Source: Crenothrix polyspora
Lineage (GTDB): Bacteria; Pseudomonadota; Gammaproteobacteria; Methylococcales; Methylomonadaceae
DNA length: 7,929 bases
Reading direction: 5' to 3'
Assembly: GCA_945903675.1 (NCBI GenBank)
Contig: CAMDOP010000139.1
Location: 1 to 7,929, forward strand
The notes under the pieces are model-generated. The model made no database searches, was not told the DNA's origin, and saw only the letters and a list, made by a program, of their open reading frames with translations. The position numbers were made by a program, and so were the translations under genes. Positions 1 through 5,741 of this stretch are shown here, piece after piece. The number at the start of each line of letters is the position of its first letter. Positions within the stretch are counted from its first letter, which is position 1.

Positions 1-108
1 GGAAGTACACGTAATTGGCAAAGAATCGAAAAGGTTCAGCTTAATCCAGATAAAGCCAAAGAAGCTGATGTCCAAGATATAGATATTCAGGCAAGAAAAG
101 TAGCATAA
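1..108 (+). CDS. C-terminal tail of an unrecognised protein (5' end outside window)
   Basis: The first frame is open from base 1 to a TAA at 106-108, giving 35 residues that start GSTRNWQRIEKV and end DIQARKVA. The piece is hydrophilic and rich in Lys, Asp, Glu and Gln, as expected for a soluble or disordered C-terminal tail. It has no start codon in view, so the gene must begin left of the window. I do not recognise the family and see no catalytic motif. It is separated from the next gene by about 290 bp containing a repeat, so it is probably not in the same transcript. An open frame of 36 codons could also be chance, which limits confidence. Confidence 0.45.
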   Translation, partial: GSTRNWQRIEKVQLNPDKAKEADVQDIDIQARKVA

Positions 109-149
109 GTTTTAACAGCCGAGGCGACAACTACATTGACAATTTCCGG

Positions 150-275
150 TTTTGTCGGGGGTTGGTAGAGAGGGCGTCCTGCCCTCCTACCTACGCGCGG
201 CATCCATGCCGCGCCCCTTCGGGCTAATCCCAACAAAACCTGCGGTGCTCGGCGCGGCAAACGAGAGGGAAGCGA
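150..275. repeat. GC-rich palindromic intergenic repeat patch
   Basis: This stretch is clearly richer in G+C than the AT-rich sequence on both sides. It holds two visible inverted repeats: 171-175 with 181-185 (AGGGC/GCCCT) and 195-203 with 206-214 (GCGCGGCAT/ATGCCGCGC, 2-base loop). A CCC-TTC-GGG mini-hairpin lies at 215-223, and the core GCGCGGCA recurs at 252-259. Composition and palindromes suggest a dispersed, REP-like intergenic element of the sort scattered through many gammaproteobacterial genomes. One frame (152-382) is open through it, but its first half is just this repeat translated, so I do not call it a gene. Whether it is multicopy needs the whole genome. Confidence 0.55.
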
Positions 276-367
276 TGTTACTGAGCAAAGTCAATAATTA
301 TAGGTATTACAATTCCGACAATCTTTATCAAGCTTGCGCTAACGTTATCGCTAACCCAAGCTACGAA

Positions 368-415
368 ACTATCCATTTTTAATTTTACGGAGTTCTTATG
401 AGTACTATCCATTTT
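368..415. repeat. Short direct repeat around the ATPase start
   Basis: The 12-mer ACTATCCATTTT occurs at 368-379 and again at 404-415, 36 bp apart. The second copy encodes the TIHF of the ATPase N-terminus; the first encodes the same residues at the end of the short open frame upstream. It may be a relic of a small local duplication or chance in AT-rich DNA. Seen directly, meaning unknown. Confidence 0.4.
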
Positions 416-1093
416 GTAGGCGGAGAAAAAGGCGGTGTGGGTAAGTCCGTGGTTGCCCGTTTATTAGCGCAATATATGATTGATCATGAGCTACCTTTTA
501 TCGGTTTTGATACCGACAAATCCCATGGCTCCTTACTGCGTTTTTATAGCGACTATGCTGCCGCTACGATTATCGATGACTATGAAAGCTTAGATACCAT
601 TATAGAAACCGCGAGCGCACAACCGGAGCAACGCATACTGGTTGATCTTGCGGCCCAAACCCATCAGCCCTTAGCACGTTGGTTAGACGAATCGGGCGTA
701 TTAGACTTGGCCGAAGAACTTGGCATTACTATCTGCTATTGGAATGTGATGGATTCTGGAAAAGATTGCGTGGATTTATTAGATAAATTACTCAGTCAAT
801 TCGGTACACAACTTAATTACGTGCTGGTACAAAACCAAGTACGTGATGACCAATTTAATATCCTAGAGCATTCTGGCGTTAAAGACAGAGCCCTGGCTTT
901 CGATGCGAAAGTCATGACTTTAAAACGGCTGCATGCCCCTGTCATGACCAAAGTTGACAGTAACAGTTACAGCTTTTGGGCGGCCAAAAATAAAGACACA
1001 GAAAGCTCTTATCCCTTAGGTTTACTAGAAAGACAGCGTATGAAAATATGGTTAAACCATGCTTACAGTGAAATTTCGAATATCGGTGTTTAA
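398..1093 (+). CDS. ParA/MinD-type deviant Walker P-loop ATPase
   Basis: This is a cytoplasmic 231-residue nucleotide-binding protein of the ParA/MinD/CobQ superfamily. These ATPases form ATP-sandwich dimers that position DNA or protein cargo or act as switches. A deviant Walker A motif, GGEKGGVGKS, lies at residues 8-17, with signature lysine K11 and phosphate-binding K16. An A'-like FDTD follows at 37-40, and a hydrophobic strand with LVDLAAQ (81-87) fits Walker B. The start is well placed: a GGAG ribosome site at 389-392 lies 5 bases before the ATG, and the strand leading into Walker A begins at once. The sequence style resembles the StbB/mobilisation-type ATPases, but no ParB, centromere-like array or relaxase is visible, so plasmid partitioning is not supported. 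It lies 43 bp before the transglutaminase-like gene on the same strand, so co-transcription is likely. The superfamily call is firm; the cargo is unknown. Confidence 0.88.
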   Translation: MSTIHFVGGEKGGVGKSVVARLLAQYMIDHELPFIGFDTDKSHGSLLRFYSDYAAATIIDDYESLDTIIETASAQPEQRILVDLAAQTHQPLARWLDESGVLDLAEELGITICYWNVMDSGKDCVDLLDKLLSQFGTQLNYVLVQNQVRDDQFNILEHSGVKDRALAFDAKVMTLKRLHAPVMTKVDSNSYSFWAAKNKDTESSYPLGLLERQRMKIWLNHAYSEISNIGV

Positions 1094-1136
1094 AAATGGT
1101 GGCACTATATTTAACGCACATTAAACACGGTTACAG

Positions 1137-1943
1137 ATGAAATTAAGAGTCAGTTGTCAGCTACGCTTTCAAATAGTAGAACCTAGCGTATTAATTTTGA
1201 TACTGCGCCCATACCGAGGCAGTCAGCAATGGATAAATCGTGAAGTTTTTAGCATTAAGCCTCTATTAGCAACCATAGAAAGCACGGACAATTTTGGCAA
1301 TGCTTGTCAGCGCTTGCTAGTTCCGACCGGTGATTTATTTATCTATAGCTCAGCCGATGTCATCGTTAATGATTATGTTGAGATCAACACCAAGGCTCAC
1401 TTTGTAGAAATACAACAACTGCCTAATAAAGTACTGCCCTTTCTCTTGCCCAGTCGCTATTGCGAATCTGATCGCTTTGGTGATCTTGCCAGAACCATCA
1501 CGGCCTCGGTATTTTCTGGCTACGATCAAGTGCTAGCCATTTCAGACTGGGTAAGGCATAACATTCAGTATGTGCCCGGCTGTAGTGAATTCCCCTTATC
1601 AGCGATAGAAATTCATCAGCTAGGTCAGGGAGTTTGTAGAGACTTAGCGCATGTTGCCATAGCCCTATGCCGCAGCATTAGCATCCCAGCAAGATTAGTC
1701 GTAGGTTATTTATATAAATTACAAACTATGGATTTACATGCTTGGTTTGAAGCTTATATTGGCGGACGCTGGTATATTTTTGACTCTAGTCAACCAGACT
1801 TACTTGGCGGCAGAGTTATTATTGCCTATGGCCGTGATGCTGCGGATGTCTCCATATTTCACCAATTTGGTTCTGGCTGCCTACTTAGCAACATGGACGT
1901 TCGTGTTGATTTATTGGATAATTCACCCCTTAACACTTTTTAA
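1137..1943 (+). CDS. Transglutaminase-like cysteine protein (Anbu-associated type)
   Basis: A 268-residue cytoplasmic protein; no signal peptide is visible. The N-terminal half (about 1-105) matches the beta-rich domain typical of bacterial transglutaminase-like proteins that travel with Anbu, including a PSRYCESDRFG segment at 105-115. The papain-fold core follows with an intact triad: Cys167 in GQGVCRDLAH, His201 in MDLHAWFEAY, and Asp216 in WYIFDSSQP. Members of this superfamily cleave or form amide or isopeptide bonds; the substrate in Anbu clusters is not established. Length and N-terminus agree with the family, supporting the ATG at 1137 even though the ribosome site is weak. The gene follows the ATPase by 43 bp and precedes the Anbu gene by 14 bp, so the three probably share a transcript. 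An alternative frame within it (1738-2010) is a shadow. Confidence 0.9.
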   Translation: MKLRVSCQLRFQIVEPSVLILILRPYRGSQQWINREVFSIKPLLATIESTDNFGNACQRLLVPTGDLFIYSSADVIVNDYVEINTKAHFVEIQQLPNKVLPFLLPSRYCESDRFGDLARTITASVFSGYDQVLAISDWVRHNIQYVPGCSEFPLSAIEIHQLGQGVCRDLAHVAIALCRSISIPARLVVGYLYKLQTMDLHAWFEAYIGGRWYIFDSSQPDLLGGRVIIAYGRDAADVSIFHQFGSGCLLSNMDVRVDLLDNSPLNTF

Positions 1944-1957
1944 CCATCCCCATCATC

Positions 1958-2713
1958 ATGACTTATTGTATTGCAGCGTCTATAAACGAAGGACTTATTC
2001 TAGTCTCTGATTCACGAACCAATGCAGGTATTGATAATGTCAGTACCCACGGCAAAATGCACGCGTTTGAGACCCATAGTGATCGTAAAATAGTTTTACT
2101 CTGCGCCGGCAATCTAGCAACCACGCAGGCCGTTTTAGAGCAATTACATCGCGATAAGCTTAAAAATGCGCCTATCAATTTAAACAATGTAGAAAGCTTG
2201 TTTGAAGCCGCCGAATATTTAGGCCATGTTAGTGTTGATAAACAAAAACAACATACCGGTGGTAAAGGACAATCTGCCTTTAATGCCTCTGCCAGCTTTA
2301 TTCTAGCCGGTCAAATCGGCACAGAGCCTCATGCAGCCTACATGGTTTATGCAGAAGGTAATAGTATAACCAGTTCAGCCAACACGCCTTTTTTACAAAT
2401 TGGCGAAAGCAAATACGGCAAACCCATACTTGATCGCTTCCTTAAACTAAACACCCCAATTGATGAAGCCGCACGCTGCTGCTTGGTGTCTATGGACTCA
2501 ACCATACGCAGTAACGCCAGTGTTGGTGCGCCAGTAGAATTGCTCATTTATCGTAAAGACAGCTTTAGCCTAGAGGAATATTACTGCTTTGATGATGATA
2601 ACGACTACCTATTACTTCTAAGGCGCAGCTGGGAAGCCAAGTTACGTGAAGCTATAGCCGCCTTACCTTTATTGGATAAAACCTCAGTAAAACCCATAGT
2701 GATGACTTTATAG
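1958..2713 (+). CDS. Anbu, proteasome-type peptidase (ancestral beta subunit relative)
   Basis: A 251-residue Ntn-hydrolase-fold protein of the Anbu/BPH family, related to HslV and proteasome beta subunits. Family members assemble into open spiral or ring oligomers in the cytosol; peptidase activity has been hard to show and the substrate is unknown. The N-terminus MTYCIAAS places Thr2 as nucleophile after Met removal. Asp18 (SDSRTNAG) and Lys33 (HGKMHAFE) correspond to the conserved Asp17 and Lys33-type residues. Two family signatures are present: IGESKYGKPILDR (148-160) and SMDSTIRSNASVGAPVELL (178-196). Length is normal and nothing is truncated. The start is fixed by the need for Met-Thr, yet there is no Shine-Dalgarno sequence: the 14 bases after the previous stop are pyrimidine- and CATC-rich, suggesting translational coupling. 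The usual alpha-E and ATP-grasp partners are not seen. Confidence 0.93.
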   Translation: MTYCIAASINEGLILVSDSRTNAGIDNVSTHGKMHAFETHSDRKIVLLCAGNLATTQAVLEQLHRDKLKNAPINLNNVESLFEAAEYLGHVSVDKQKQHTGGKGQSAFNASASFILAGQIGTEPHAAYMVYAEGNSITSSANTPFLQIGESKYGKPILDRFLKLNTPIDEAARCCLVSMDSTIRSNASVGAPVELLIYRKDSFSLEEYYCFDDDNDYLLLLRRSWEAKLREAIAALPLLDKTSVKPIVMTL

Positions 2714-2811
2714 GTCCTTAGCCTCGATGAAGCAAAGCGGAATCGAGGCTTTATAGCGTACAGACTTCCTCGATTCCTTGGCGCTTCATCGATACTAATT
2801 GCTTTCTAGAT
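2714..2811. repeat. Dispersed hairpin repeat, copy A (possible 3'-end structure for Anbu)
   Basis: This element starts directly after the Anbu stop codon. Its outer arms 2724-2733 and 2783-2792 (TCGATGAAGC/GCTTCATCGA) and inner arms 2739-2748 and 2768-2777 (GGAATCGAGG/CCTCGATTCC) are perfect 10-bp pairs, separated by a symmetric 5-nt internal loop and a 19-nt terminal loop. It ends in a 10-bp palindrome, CTAGATCTAG, at 2806-2815. It shares both ends with a second copy at 3612-3743. In RNA it would form a strong hairpin that could end transcription or protect the 3' end of the operon message, but there is no T-run, so a classic intrinsic terminator is not shown. Confidence 0.7.
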
Positions 2812-2903
2812 CTAGCATAAAAAATTGTTCGACACCCACCCATTATTGCATGGGATTACTAGGTAATAACTCACTATCTCCGAGTTGTTTATGAAAGTAA
2901 TTA

Positions 2904-2933
2904 TTGACAGCTCTTAGCTTGAGAAAATACTAT
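2904..2933 (+). promoter_or_regulatory. Sigma70-type promoter for the toxin-antitoxin operon
   Basis: A perfect TTGACA at 2904-2909 is followed by a -10 that can be read as AATACT (2926-2931, 16-base spacer) or TACTAT (2928-2933, 18-base spacer), each 4/6 to consensus. Transcription would start at about 2938-2941, on or beside the toxin ATG at 2941. A short inverted pair, CTATA 2930-2934 and TATAG 2947-2951, overlaps the -10 and start and is a weak candidate operator for autorepression by the ribbon-helix-helix antitoxin. Confidence 0.5.
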
Positions 2934-2940
2934 ACAACGT

Positions 2941-3243
2941 ATGGCATATAGACAAAAACAAATACATTTCTCCCCCGAAAAAAACACTCTATTAAAAGCA
3001 GAAAGAGGCGTTGGTTTTGAGGACGTATTATTAGCTATAGAAATGGGGCATGTGCTAGATGATTTAACACATTTAAATTCTGAAAAATATCCAAATCAGT
3101 CCGTTTTTATTATTTTAATCACAATAAAAAATTATGTTTATATGGTGCCTTATGTTGAAGATGAGGCCAGTATTTTTTTAAAGACCATTATCCCCTCTCG
3201 AAAAATGAATAAGCGTTACAACAAGGCGGCAAAAAATGACTAA
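2941..3243 (+). CDS. BrnT-like type II toxin
   Basis: A 100-residue basic cytoplasmic protein. The layout is that of small BrnT/RelE-fold ribonuclease toxins: an N-terminal strand with IHFSPEKN (8-15), the segment RGVGFEDVLLAIEMG (22-36), a central hydrophobic pair of strands NYVYMVPYVEDE (64-75), and a terminal FLKTIIPSRKMNKRY (79-93) whose Arg and Lys could bind or cut RNA. Family knowledge suggests mRNA cleavage and growth arrest, neutralised by the next gene's product. The ATG at 2941 is the first possible start, since an in-frame TGA lies at 2920-2922. It has no Shine-Dalgarno and sits at the predicted transcription start. The toxin-first order and 8-bp overlap with the antitoxin match BrnT-type modules. 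The exact subfamily is uncertain; toxin identity rests on pattern and context. Confidence 0.75.
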   Translation: MAYRQKQIHFSPEKNTLLKAERGVGFEDVLLAIEMGHVLDDLTHLNSEKYPNQSVFIILITIKNYVYMVPYVEDEASIFLKTIIPSRKMNKRYNKAAKND

Positions 3244-3508
3244 GTTAAATCTTGATAGTTTTGAACAAGATATTCTCGATAGTATTGAGAAAGATGAATG
3301 GCTTAGTAAAGGTCATATTCATGAAAGATTAATAGAACTGCAAGGTTTTTTGAAACATGAAAAGAAAAAATCTGTTTCCATTAGACTTTCTGAAAACGAT
3401 ATTTATGAATTAAAAAGAAAAAGTCTGGAAAATGGTGTGCCGTATCAAAATATTATACAAATGTTGGTACATCAATATACGTCTAACAAAATCCATCTTG
3501 ATGTTTAG
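3236..3508 (+). CDS. Ribbon-helix-helix (CopG-type) antitoxin
   Basis: A 90-residue partner of the upstream toxin. Residues about 1-40 form an acidic, helical segment (EQDILDSIEKDEW at 10-22) that likely wraps the toxin. Residues 45-81 carry a ribbon-helix-helix DNA-binding unit: beta strand KSVSIRL, helix ENDIYELKRKSLENG, turn VPYQ, second helix NIIQMLVHQY. Such antitoxins dimerise, bind the operon's operator and repress it, more tightly when bound by toxin. The start overlaps the end of the toxin gene by 8 bp. Unlike the toxin, it has a usable ribosome site, AAGGCGG at 3223-3229, about 6 bases before the ATG, fitting a higher antitoxin translation rate. Family confidence is good; operator position is not determined. 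Confidence 0.82.
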   Translation: MTKLNLDSFEQDILDSIEKDEWLSKGHIHERLIELQGFLKHEKKKSVSIRLSENDIYELKRKSLENGVPYQNIIQMLVHQYTSNKIHLDV

Positions 3509-3576
3509 TGAGTGCATAATACGATAACACTGAGTTTATGTGGTCTGCCCTCTGTTACCCTATAAAATAGTCACGA

Positions 3577-3646
3577 GGGACGAGGTTGCAATCCCCGTCC
3601 CGCTTGAAATAGTCCGTAGCCTCGATAAAACTGAAAACCTCGTCCC
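3577..3646. repeat. Nested GGGACGAGG palindromic repeat
   Basis: GGGACGAGGTT at 3577-3587 is repeated inverted and perfect as AACCTCGTCCC at 3636-3646. A third, near-inverted copy, CCCCGTCCC, lies between at 3593-3601, so two alternative hairpins compete for the same left arm. A looser relative, GGGTTGCAAAGCCC, follows near 3763-3776. The right part overlaps the start of repeat copy B at 3612, implying one repeat inserted into or next to another. This looks like dispersed intergenic repeat debris; copy number cannot be judged here. Confidence 0.55.
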
Positions 3647-3743
3647 ACTTGAGGTGGATGCAATGGTGTTGAATCAAACATAATCGAATCGAATTTCTTG
3701 AATCTATTTTACTTCATCGAGGCTACTTACTTAGTTTCTAGAT
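3612..3743. repeat. Dispersed hairpin repeat, copy B (diverged)
   Basis: The left end (3612-3631) matches copy A at 2714-2733 in 17 of 20 positions. The right end (3712-3743) shares CTTCATCGA, TAC and TTTCTAGAT in the same order as copy A at 2784-2811. It has its own perfect 11-bp terminal inverted repeats: GTAGCCTCGAT at 3616-3626 and ATCGAGGCTAC at 3716-3726. The interior differs and is about 34 bp longer, carrying part of the GGGACGAGG repeat. Same orientation as copy A; the two bracket the toxin-antitoxin genes. Confidence 0.65.
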
Positions 3744-4240
3744 ACTGAAAAAGTTAAGGTCCGGGTTGCAAAGCCCACTTCATTTATGCGTACTCTATTC
3801 CAGATACCTTTCTAATCGTAGGCTTTCCCCTATTATTCTGCGTCTTTAAGCGTAGCAATCTATTGTTTCGAAAAGCGATCGTGTTTTTAGCGATGTGGTG
3901 TAAAAATCATGCCGATAGCATAGAGAGTGTTCAAATGATATTCTGAAAAATTGGCGGGAGAGTATTTATTCGGAGATACCTTAACTGTTGGACTTACCAC
4001 GGTGACTATTGTTATGATTGCGCCCATATCCTGATTATGAAGTGTATTTAAGATCTCTATTAGGTATTTTCTCTAAACATCTTTTTACCCCATTATTTGA
4101 AGGAATAATTTTTTTGATTTTGCAAACGTATTGATTAACCTAGCAGAGTAAATAAAAATTAGGATTAACGGTAAGACCCAATATGCAAAATGTATAAAAC
4201 CATTACTGGTTTTTGATGCTACATTGCAATTTTTAGATCA

Positions 4241-4246
4241 TATAAT
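4241..4246 (+). promoter_or_regulatory. Consensus -10 element before the porin gene
   Basis: A perfect TATAAT lies 16 bases before the porin ATG. The matching -35 position (4218-4223, GCTACA, 17-base spacer) is only 3/6, so the promoter may need an activator. Start of transcription would be near 4253, leaving a leader of about 10 bases and no room for a normal ribosome site. No GG-N10-GC sigma-54 pattern was found here. Confidence 0.35.
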
Positions 4247-4262
4247 TATAAAAACGACTTAA

Positions 4263-5441
4263 ATGCATACCCGATTGAGCTTTTTTTTTGCATTACTATT
4301 CATAATGATGAGTTTATGTGTAAAAGCAGAAAGCATGATTGAATCGATTACAGGTAAAGACGTTAATCAAATAAACTATCTAAAGGAACATAGTATTAGT
4401 ACTGGTGGTTGGACCTCCATGGGAGGAACCTATTCAACCGACAACCCAGGTAATCATAATAATTTACCCATAACTTTTAATGACCGAAGTGGTGAATTAC
4501 AACTCAATCAGCTGAATCTTTTTTTACAAAAATCTATCAATCTAGGGTCCAATCATTGGGATTTTGGTGGAAGAATGGATTTTATGTATGGATCAGATAG
4601 TAAATTTACACAAGCAAATGGCTGGGATAAAAATTTAATTAACAATAACAATCCACAGCAATATGATATTGCAATACCACAAGCCTATTTGGAAGTTTTT
4701 GCCCCTTTTAGTAAGGGCGTATCAGCTAAAATTGGACATTTCTATACCATCATTGGTAATGAAGTTGTAACAGCGCCAAATAACTTCTTTTACTCACATT
4801 CATATACCATGCAATATGGTGAACCCTTTACTCACACAGGTATTTTAGTTAACTATGCCTTAAATGATGCATTCACTTTGAATGCAGGCACAGTTAGTGG
4901 CTGGGATAACTTTAGTGAAAATATAGCTAACTGGAATTTTCTTAGCGGCTTGTCATGGACTAATGATGACTCTACTGATAGTGTTTCTTGGTCTGTTATC
5001 AGTGGTAACTCAAGTAACATAAATAATGTTACGTCAAATACGAATAGAACGATGTACAGCCTTGTTTTATCTCACCGTATTACCAAAAAACTACAATACT
5101 CTTTTCAACATGATTTTGGATATCAAGCTCAGCCTAATCAAAATATAAATAATTCTTATTGGTATGGAATAAACCAGTATTTATTTTATGATCTAACCGA
5201 TAAGGTTTCGGCCGGATTTCGCGGTGAATGGTTTTGCGACAATAATGGTACCCGTCTTAATATCGGTACCCCCGGAAATTATTTTGAATTAACCACAGGA
5301 GTAAATTGGAAGCTCCGCAATTGGTTTTCACTGCGCCCAGAAATTCGTTATGACTGGGCTAATTCAAGAATTAATACTTACGACAATCAAACCAAAAATA
5401 ATCAATTAATGTTTGCCATGGATATTATTCTGACTTTTTAA
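4263..5441 (+). CDS. Outer-membrane porin, putative beta-barrel porin-2 (BBP2) family
   Basis: A 392-residue exported beta-barrel. Residues 1-23 form a Sec signal peptide (basic MHTR, hydrophobic core, likely cut after VKA before ESM). The mature chain alternates amphipathic strands rich in aromatic, Asn and Gly residues and ends ...DIILTF, a C-terminal aromatic strand recognised by the BAM machinery. BBP2 hallmarks are present: ITFNDRSGELQLNQL (70-84), a QAYLEVFAP segment (140-148), KIGHFYT (156-162), and the very conserved SHSYTMQYGEPFTHTG (178-193) with GWDNF (213-217). Length is typical. It is expected to pass small solutes across the outer membrane; specificity is unknown. It lies 300 bp before an ammonium-transporter gene on the same strand, hinting at a role in ammonium entry. 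One mature cysteine (Cys325, in WFCDNN) is unusual for a barrel. No ribosome site is apparent; the start is chosen because it gives a complete signal peptide. Confidence 0.88.
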   Translation: MHTRLSFFFALLFIMMSLCVKAESMIESITGKDVNQINYLKEHSISTGGWTSMGGTYSTDNPGNHNNLPITFNDRSGELQLNQLNLFLQKSINLGSNHWDFGGRMDFMYGSDSKFTQANGWDKNLINNNNPQQYDIAIPQAYLEVFAPFSKGVSAKIGHFYTIIGNEVVTAPNNFFYSHSYTMQYGEPFTHTGILVNYALNDAFTLNAGTVSGWDNFSENIANWNFLSGLSWTNDDSTDSVSWSVISGNSSNINNVTSNTNRTMYSLVLSHRITKKLQYSFQHDFGYQAQPNQNINNSYWYGINQYLFYDLTDKVSAGFRGEWFCDNNGTRLNIGTPGNYFELTTGVNWKLRNWFSLRPEIRYDWANSRINTYDNQTKNNQLMFAMDIILTF

Positions 5442-5741
5442 CAAAAGTGATAAACGTCTAAACTTAATAGCCGTTTAAATTTAGTACCCGCAATAAAACA
5501 GCCAATAAGTGACTAAATAGTAATATTTTACACTATCAAAAAACACTACCCCGAATAAACAATAGTGACTCGACATTAAGTGAGCTATACTTTATCCAAA
5601 AATATAATTTTAAACTGGTCAATAATTTATACACTTATTGCATAGAATCTAAAAAAGAAAAATAAAAGCATTTAAGATTTTAAAGATCATTTATTAACAG
5701 AGTTTGTTAGCAATCAACACTAATCAAATATCGAGAAAATT
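5442..5741. other. 300-bp AT-rich spacer between porin and ammonium-transporter genes
   Basis: No gene is seen. The only promoter-like motif is TATACT at 5586-5591 (5/6 to a -10) with a poor -35, about 150 bp before the amt ATG. A weak AT-rich inverted pair just after the porin stop (around 5459-5482) is too poor to call a terminator. No GG-N10-GC sigma-54 element or clear NtrC dyad was found by eye, which is notable upstream of an ammonium-transporter gene. Confidence 0.45.

Larger units (their letters stand above)
3509..4262. other. 754-bp stretch without a convincing gene
   Basis: The left third is repeat debris: the GGGACGAGG palindrome, copy B, and a loose relative near 3763-3776. From about 3780 to 4000 there is unremarkable sequence holding only a short minus-strand open frame (3887-4072, internal ATG at 4027) of doubtful reality. 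From about 4030 to 4262 the DNA is very AT-rich, with a weak AT-only stem ATTATT/AATAAT at 4092-4109 followed by a T-run, then the porin promoter region. No tRNA, small-RNA signature or recognisable pseudogene family was found. Confidence 0.6.

Noticed and set aside
152..382. 76-codon plus-strand open frame before the ATPase
   Set aside because: Its first half is the palindromic GC-rich repeat in translation, there is no good ribosome site, and the composition is Pro/Ala/Arg-rich in a way typical of repeat-derived false genes.
398..1093. ATPase as part of a plasmid or phage partition system
   Set aside because: No ParB-like gene, repeated centromere sites, replication initiator or relaxase is in view.
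1738..2010. 90-codon plus-strand frame overlapping the transglutaminase-like and Anbu genes
   Set aside because: It lies out of frame over two genes with intact catalytic residues and shows no family features.
1963..2547. Two minus-strand frames antisense to Anbu (1963-2187 and 2347-2547)
   Set aside because: Both are shadows of a gene with clear family signatures and have no ribosome sites or recognisable domains.
2864..2891. Inverted pair AACTC/GAGTT as a toxin-antitoxin operator
   Set aside because: The arms are only 5 bp and lie upstream of the -35 rather than over the promoter; too weak to call.
3958..4038. Plus-strand reading LAGEYLFGDTLTVGL as a glutathione-transferase-like remnant
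   Set aside because: Too short, closed by stops on both sides, and antisense to a longer open frame; the resemblance is not specific.
5442..5741. Sigma-54/NtrC control region for the ammonium transporter
   Set aside because: TGG and TTGC motifs are present near 5620-5642, but the GG to GC spacing is far longer than 10 bases, so the required pattern is absent.
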